Assembly: GCA_021613535.1 (NCBI GenBank)
Contig: CP075492.1
Coordinates: 434,001-498,000, forward strand
Length of the DNA stretch: 64,000 bases
Direction: 5' to 3'
DNA from: Adineta vaga
Taxonomy: Eukaryota; Rotifera
The notes beneath the pieces are model-generated. The model ran no database searches and was not told the DNA's origin. It saw only the letters and a program-made list of their open reading frames with translations. A program made the translations under genes and the position numbers. This document shows positions 59,216 to 64,000 of the stretch, in pieces (the first letter of the stretch is position 1; each line of letters begins with the position of its first letter).

Positions 59216-59719
59216 ATATGAATTGGAATGAATGGCTGTATTTACACTTTACGATAAACTGTTTTATCTAAAACACAATATCATACATGAATTTTAAATG
59301 GTAACAAAAGATGCCAGGAAACAATACTATTTAACCAAATACTTTCTCAATTATTTGAAATCAACGTTGGTGAAAGACGAAACATCCATCACGTCACATG
59401 AAGAAAATAAAGATTGATGATTGATGTACATTTATTGCTTAAAAATTACAATCTGAGATCATTGGTTATCCAACAGAACGAATACGAAAACATAAACTTC
59501 ATCTTATTAATCTTATAATCGGATCTCATTTCGATTTTATTTATAATATGATATGACATCTATAGAATATTTCTTACGACTTCGTGCATGGTGACGCTAA
59601 CATACTTCGCTTGTTTTATTTTTTCCGACATAATTTTATCTCACAAAATGTATCTGAAAAGGATTTTTTCTTAAAATAACGAAATGATGAATTATTTTTT
59701 AAAGCAATATTTTTCTATT
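59216..59719. other. 5' flank of hAT gene
   Basis: AT-rich spacer between the hAT start codon and the element terminus. It probably holds the element promoter; no clear TATA element stands out. Confidence 0.4.
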
Positions 59720-59773
59720 ATTGGGGGGGGGGGGGCGTCGCGCCCCCTACGCCCCCCTATCGGGACACCCCTG
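59720..59773 (-). mobile_element. Probable hAT terminal repeat, GC-rich
   Basis: Read on the minus strand the edge is CAGGGGTGTCCCGATAGGGG, followed by GCGTAGGGGGCGCGACGCC and a run of 13 C. CAGGGG-type termini are typical of ZMYM/hAT elements. The assembly gap starts one base beyond, so flanking DNA and any target duplication are hidden. The partner terminus was not found left of the piggyBac. Confidence 0.6.
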
Positions 59774-59774
59774 A

Positions 59775-59797
59775 NNNNNNNNNNNNNNNNNNNNNNN
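59775..59797. other. Assembly gap (23 N)
   Basis: Twenty-three undetermined bases between a G/C-homopolymer region and CCCACACCCA on the right. The true gap size is unknown, and the two sides may not be adjacent in the genome. Confidence 0.99.
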
Positions 59798-59807
59798 CCC
59801 ACACCCA
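59798..59807. repeat. Telomere-like CCCACACCCA beside gap
   Basis: Ten bases matching the bdelloid telomere repeat strand (CCCACA)n abut the gap. A longer array could be collapsed in the gap. Confidence 0.4.
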
Positions 59808-59866
59808 TCAATGTATAATATTCATTACATATCTATCTTTATTCGATTATATCTCACTCTTACAAC

Positions 59867-60190
59867 GTGCAGAAACATGAGCAATATCAAGACTATTACT
59901 TATTTATAGTTTTTATTTGGACATTTCTGGCAGCATGTGCTAAAGCAAAAGTGATATATCAAGATTCTGAAGATTCTAGTCTTGAAAATGATCGTCGAAA
60001 TGCTGCATTCGATCGATTGCTCGAAACCTTTTTAAAAAGAAGTTGTCCTGCTTTTGGCCAATCCTGTAGTGGTCCTGATGTTAATACTGGTGCTGGTGGG
60101 GACAGTAACTGTTGCTCGAGCAATTGCAACGGTCGTCGTGACGGTCGCAAAAGTGGTTTTTGCGGTATGTATAGCGGAGAGTATCGCCAG
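59867..60190 (+). CDS. Secreted cystine-knot-like peptide precursor, 3' end disrupted
   Basis: The frame starts without an in-frame ATG; an acceptor (ACGTGCAG before AAACATGAG) suggests a missing first exon. It encodes a signal peptide (YYLFIVFIWTFLAACAKA), an acidic propeptide ending in a dibasic KR, then a cysteine-rich part. Cysteine order is C-x6-C-x14-CC-x3-C-x11-C, the C-C-CC-C-C framework of inhibitor cystine knot (knottin) peptides. KR just before the first cysteine block fits proprotein-convertase release of the mature peptide. Knottins range from neurotoxins to antimicrobial and signalling peptides; nothing here selects among these. The downstream 177 bp of the frame are telomere-like repeat and unrelated sequence, so the original C terminus is probably lost or ended near GMYSGEY. 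Confidence 0.55.
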
Positions 60191-60257
60191 GGTGGTGGTG
60201 TGGGTGTGGGTATCTCTTCTTTATCTACACCCACACCCACACCCACACCCACACCCA
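60191..60257. repeat. Facing telomere-like repeats
   Basis: GGTGTGGGTGTGGG at 60197-60210 is followed after a 16-base spacer by five perfect ACACCC units at 60227-60256, that is TGTGGG on the other strand. The two runs can fold into a hairpin. They interrupt or extend the peptide gene, adding a TPTPTPTPT stretch in frame. Confidence 0.8.
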
Positions 60258-60369
60258 AGATGGCTTCCAGTATGTACAGAGTCTTGAAGTCCTATACGAG
60301 GGGGTGGTACCATTGGTCCCTCAAGTTCTACCGTATCATGGTACCCGTATGTCGTTTTGTACGTTAAAT

Positions 60370-61239
60370 ATCTAAATGCGCTGTGATGTAGAAGAGGCAA
60401 TTGTGAATCTAACTAGCGGAGGTTTCTTATGAGATCGGTAAAAGTGAGTGGTTTTGCTTTTGGTTCAGTTTTCCCTACTATACTTAGGCCAACCTGTAAG
60501 AAAGAGAAATGTCTTTGAAAAGTCATTCCATAATATGTTTCAAACGGACACATCTAGCAAATCTTTTGCGCTTTATAGCTTTTCATCGAAATGGAACTAA
60601 TAAAACATTAGAAACTAAATGCAGTTACTGCGCTTGAAATTGAACTACGAGAAAAGAATAGATCGTTAGGGAAACCTGGGAACGACTGGCCGTGAGTGGT
60701 CGACCGACCAGTCGTTTATTGAAAAACGTTTTTTTAAACTAAACGTCGAGTATGGACCCTAAACTGTTTCAGATGATTTTTCAAAATAACCGAATCGATT
60801 TTGTTCATGTGACGAATCCGGTAGGATATCCGATTCTCAAAACAAAACAGAAAATAAAGACAAACAAATCAATTAAAACATATAATTTGAACGTGTATGT
60901 ATGTACGATAGGTGAATGAGTGGTCTTCTGCTTTAATTGTAGTTCACGTTAGGCTGGTCACGAGAATAAGCTACGAATGGAAACAAATAGTCATGAGGTG
61001 CCAGAAGGAGAAAGACCGACGAACGGCTAAACGTTGATGTTAAGGGCATGATTAATGCAATGCGTTGAAGTTTCTATGCTTTCAATACTCTCGAATGACT
61101 AAAGCCAGAAGAAAAATAGTTTCTAATAAGAAATTGGACGTTAGAGCCGTGGTTTGTTTCGAGTATCCCTTGTTCACAAAAATATACATTTCCAAAGAAA
61201 AACTTTATAGGGAAAATAATGGATCAATTCCATATTTAA
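60370..61239. other. Non-coding spacer
   Basis: No supported gene. A palindromic stretch GTGGTCGACCGACCAGTCG lies near 60690. Confidence 0.4.
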
Positions 61240-61995
61240 TCCTTCAGTCGAGGGTTAAGTGAGTCTGCCTCGACGAGCGTTACTAGTTTCTTTTCGGTGC
61301 AAAAAGGATTTGATATTTTTAAAGCATTTATCCTCTTGATATAATCATATTTATTTATTTGCGCTTGCTTATCTTTGACAAAATTAATAATTATCACCCA
61401 TAAAACAGTCTGCTGGATAATAAAAGGTGAGATCGAAGAAAAAACAACTTTCAAAGAGAAAAAAAGTCTTCTATTTGTTAAATACCATCTTTTTTTTATA
61501 AAGAATATCACAAAAAATGAAATATCAACATTACAATATGGAATCATCTTATTTTCTCGCTAGAACCGCCTGAAAGAAGTTAATATCTAACCGATAACTT
61601 AAAAAAATACGCCTAGAAATTATTTTTTTTTAAAACAACAGAAAAAAAATATATATTAAAGCTTGAGCATCATAATACAAGTGGAAGTCAACAAACAAAG
61701 AACTGATTCCACAGTTTTGATGCATTTTTAGACTTTAAAATTCAAATAACACCCGTAGAATTACACACTATCGTTCTTAAATATTCAAGAGTAAAAATGT
61801 TTTCTTGAACTATGTTTACAAGATAATCTGTTTTTATTAAACTTTCATCATTTGATGATCGAATATTTCATTCAAGAATTACTAATTCCAATCGAAAATA
61901 TTATTTTATACAAAATAATTCAACCTAGATGAGAATGATATTAATAAATAATGCTCGTCGAGGCAGACCCGCTTAGCCCTCAACTGAAGGATCGA
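61240..61995. mobile_element. 756-bp inverted-repeat element
   Basis: About 45 bp at 61240 (CCTTCAGTCGAGGGTTAAGT, then GTCTGCCTCGACGAGCG) is inverted at 61950-61995 (GCTCGTCGAGGCAGACCCGC, then TTAGCCCTCAACTGAAGGA). The same CTCACTTWACCCTCGACTG core occurs at 20510 and 26605, so these belong to one MITE superfamily or share an end. The interior is AT-rich and non-coding. Confidence 0.6.
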
Positions 61996-62005
61996 CAAAA
62001 TAGAA

Positions 62006-62066
62006 TTTGAGGGTGAACGTAAGAGTAAGAGTAAGAGTCAAAAAGATATACTCTCGTCCACACCCT
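62006..62066. repeat. Short hairpin, GAGGGTG/CACACCCTC ends
   Basis: TTTGAGGGTGAACGTAAGAG is mirrored by CTCTCGTCCACACCCTCGAA with AAGAGT repeats between. It resembles the hairpins at 34183 and 60191 and the ends at 11167. Confidence 0.45.
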
Positions 62067-62729
62067 CGAAAAACCGTTCCAGAGGGTACTTGGTATTTGG
62101 GCTACAGTTCTTCGACAAGACGTCCTATGACTTTTGTCCAAGAACAAAAATTCTTAGAACTGATTAATACACAAGCCTTGAAGGTTTCAAACGATTTGGT
62201 GAATGTTGTGTATATCGTGTCACAAGTACCATGGAATCACGCATTATCATTGCATAAGAAATTTGCCTTTGAAAACGAAAGAGTTGTTACTGATAAAAGT
62301 TTTAGCTATGTCTCTTATTGTCATGATTATCGGAAAATATGCTGACGTATTCGTATTATTATACAGATCATTAAACTTTACTTTACTTGACGTCAAATCA
62401 TCTTACTTTAATATTCTTATTTTATGTATATTTTATAGGAGAAAATAATATCGAATGGCTGTGAATGTGAAAATAGTTTGATTATCAAACGATTATAATT
62501 ATTCAAAAAGCTTTATTTATATATTCAAGGAAAAAGAAAATCATTTTTCGATTTTTAATCTCTTTTCATCATATTCAGTTTTTTTTTCGTTATGAATATT
62601 ATCAATATATAATATTTTATACCCATAAGGATTTATGATAAGAATTTCGTCGAATAATTAAATTGGAAATTTCAAGTCAATAAATAGCGAGACAATGTGA
62701 GATTTTTATTCTATAAAAAAAATCTTCTA
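62067..62729. other. Intergenic, 5' flank of secreted-protein gene
   Basis: AT-rich. A short frame over 62007-62345 has no protein-like features beyond chance. The last 200 bp probably hold the promoter of the gene at 62730. Confidence 0.35.
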
Positions 62730-63389
62730 ATGATGAATACAATGAAAATGTATTTTTATTTTTTGTTTCTGTTTTTGGTTTTACAATGTAATGGAAATTT
62801 AAATTTACCAACAAATACAATTCAAATTCCTTCCAATCGAATGTATAATAATTTCATTCGATCTGAAAAATATTATGTTAAACAACAGTTACCAAGAGTC
62901 TTTACATTACATGGTCCATCAGAAACTTTTGTCAAATTACCTGGTTTAACAATACCTTTTTATCATACACAACCATTATTATATAAAATTAAATTCGAAG
63001 GAAAATGTTTTTCACCTCATTCGAAAGCAATTTGGTTGTATTTGCGTCTAATGATTGATGATTACTTGCTTTATATCAATCGAGTTTTACCAAATACTGC
63101 TGATCGATATAAATATATTGGTGAATACCCGGACAACGATGGCAATGATTATCTTGGTGGACTTTATTGGCATTCAAATTCAGTATCAGTCATAACATGC
63201 TCATTTAGTGATATTATATATTTAAATCCTGGTTTGCATGTTGTTGATGTAAGTGTCCGAGGTGGACTTGGTGATTCAGGTGCTTTTCCAACCTATGTTC
63301 ATGGTGGAGTGTTAACAGTTGAAATGATTGAATATGATCAGTATGCAGATATTGGTTTAACACCAATGAATGCTACTTTTTCAGGTTAA
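62730..63389 (+). CDS. Secreted protein of unknown family
   Basis: A 219-residue single-exon frame. I start at the first ATG (62730), because the upstream in-frame codons belong to a GTG start. Residues 1-22 (MKMYFYFLFLFLVLQCNG from the third Met) are a signal peptide. The mature part has a beta-strand-rich pattern: YYVKQQLPRVFTLHGPSETF, GKCFSPHSKAIWLYLRLMID, GLYWHSNSVSVITCSFSD and GLHVVDVSVRGGLGDSGAF. Two cysteines may pair. The fold suggests a jelly-roll-type extracellular domain, but I recognise no named family. The frame is clean and codon use is AT-rich, like other intact genes here. Confidence 0.75.
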   Translation: MMNTMKMYFYFLFLFLVLQCNGNLNLPTNTIQIPSNRMYNNFIRSEKYYVKQQLPRVFTLHGPSETFVKLPGLTIPFYHTQPLLYKIKFEGKCFSPHSKAIWLYLRLMIDDYLLYINRVLPNTADRYKYIGEYPDNDGNDYLGGLYWHSNSVSVITCSFSDIIYLNPGLHVVDVSVRGGLGDSGAFPTYVHGGVLTVEMIEYDQYADIGLTPMNATFSG

Positions 63390-63763
63390 ATGAATATTTT
63401 TATTGATTAAACAAGAAAATCGTTTATTATTTTTGAATAATTGAGAAAAATTTCTGCATTCTATTTGATTTTATCATTATTCAAAATAAAGAGATTTCGT
63501 TCTATTAATTGAATAGAGATAACTATGAATATTATACTAGGATAATGTCAATATAAACAAGACTAAAATCTTCTTACAAAATATTATTTATATTCAACAT
63601 TTATCACGGAATATGCGTCTTCTGAGAAAGAGATAAATGTATATTCTATAGAAAATGCTACGTCTCCTGCTAGAGATAAAAATGCATCTCCAAAATATAC
63701 GATATGTAACACTATTCATTAATGAAACACAGTTTTAGAGTAAAAAGAACTATCATGTAAAAG
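63390..63763. other. Convergent intergenic spacer
   Basis: AT-rich spacer between the 3' ends of the secreted-protein gene and the LRR gene. Contains AATAAA-like signals for both directions; nothing else. Confidence 0.4.
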
Positions 63764-64000
63764 TTAATTTTGTTTATTTGGACGTTGTGATAGTGGTAAC
63801 CATGGTTCACAAAGTATCTTTATGCCATCTCTCGATTGTTTGAGCTCGAAATTCGTCATGTTTTTATTGTGACTAATATCAAACGTTGTTAACGTCTGGT
63901 TGTTTTTTATTGCGTCAAGCAATATTGTTGCTCCTTGATTAGTAATAGAATTCGATCGGACTGAACAACTTTTCAATGTCTTGTTATTCTTAAGAAACAT
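63764..64000 (-). CDS. Leucine-rich repeat protein, C-terminal end
   Basis: The 3' end of a gene running off the window edge. It shows two ribonuclease-inhibitor-type LRRs (LKSCSVRSNSITNQGATILL, then LTTFDISHNKN) followed by a non-repeat C terminus with ILCEPWLPLSQ. This type (NLRC3-like LRRs) is common in bdelloids and supports protein binding. N-terminal domains lie outside the window. Confidence 0.75.
   Translation of the reverse strand: MFLKNNKTLKSCSVRSNSITNQGATILLDAIKNNQTLTTFDISHNKNMTNFELKQSRDGIKILCEPWLPLSQRPNKQN

Noticed and set aside
59723-59735. Run of 13 G as a regulatory or quadruplex site
   Set aside because: More likely part of the hAT terminus and prone to sequencing error next to the gap.
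60054-60287. Second frame over the peptide gene with valine-rich and HPHPHP segments
   Set aside because: Shadow of the cysteine-rich frame; the HP run is the telomere-like repeat in another frame.

Overview
Organism and setting. The window is eukaryotic: AT-rich, with short spliceosomal introns (about 50-60 nt, GT..AG). The gene content points to a bdelloid rotifer, close to Rotaria or Adineta. Signs are FG-GAP repeat surface proteins, an EGF plus seven-helix receptor family, a decayed Penelope-like (Athena type) reverse transcriptase, and short runs of TGTGGG/CCCACA, the telomere repeat reported for bdelloids. Density of mobile DNA, many broken genes and candidate foreign genes resemble the TE-rich ends of bdelloid chromosomes. 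The species and the chromosome-end position are inferences.

Layout. 1-4.9 kb: AT-rich DNA, a 57-bp hairpin MITE and an intact FG-GAP gene (minus). 4.9-10.2 kb: a broken EGF/7TM receptor gene, a pogo/Tc5-like transposase remnant cut by a 3.1-kb hAT element with GTCACG-rich ends and a five-exon transposase. 10.2-20.8 kb: a 1.6-kb TIR element, a small intact four-exon secreted-protein gene (12183-13081, minus), foldback elements (one 1.3 kb), an Athena-like remnant and a 7TM fragment. 21.9-27.4 kb: a 5'-truncated Deg-type protease with a plant/bacterial-type second PDZ domain, a MACPF gene with one nonsense codon, a possible LURP-one-related remnant and a type III polyketide synthase pseudogene split by a MITE. 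27.7-32.6 kb: a zinc-finger-like gene split by a hAT element, meeting tail to tail with an FG-GAP gene. 32.6-46.4 kb: a head-to-tail array of three paralogous two-membrane-segment ectodomain genes plus one orphan exon of a fourth, with MITEs, a nested mariner and a piggyBac-type MITE. 46.8-49.8 kb: a truncated LINE and a TTCGCCAATTGGCGAA-ended element. 52.8-53.9 kb: a 61-bp satellite. 54-59.8 kb: a nearly intact piggyBac beside a seven-exon ZMYM/TTF-type hAT gene with a 13-residue Ser/Thr repeat. 59.8-64 kb: an assembly gap, a cystine-knot-like secreted peptide gene capped by telomere-like repeats, a secreted protein gene and the end of an LRR gene.

How it works together. Few genes look functional: both FG-GAP genes, two or three of the array genes, the two small secreted-protein genes and perhaps the LRR gene. 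These are mostly secreted or surface proteins. The rest is layered transposon history: pogo-like cut by hAT, MITE cut by mariner, host gene cut by hAT, PKS cut by MITE, hAT intron cut by piggyBac. The most distinctive unexplained items are the CAAGGGG..GCG TIR family with 8-bp target duplications, the tandem membrane-protein array with splice acceptors placed close behind the preceding stop codon, and the TGTGGG-bearing hairpins. All family names come from reading motifs; no database search was run.
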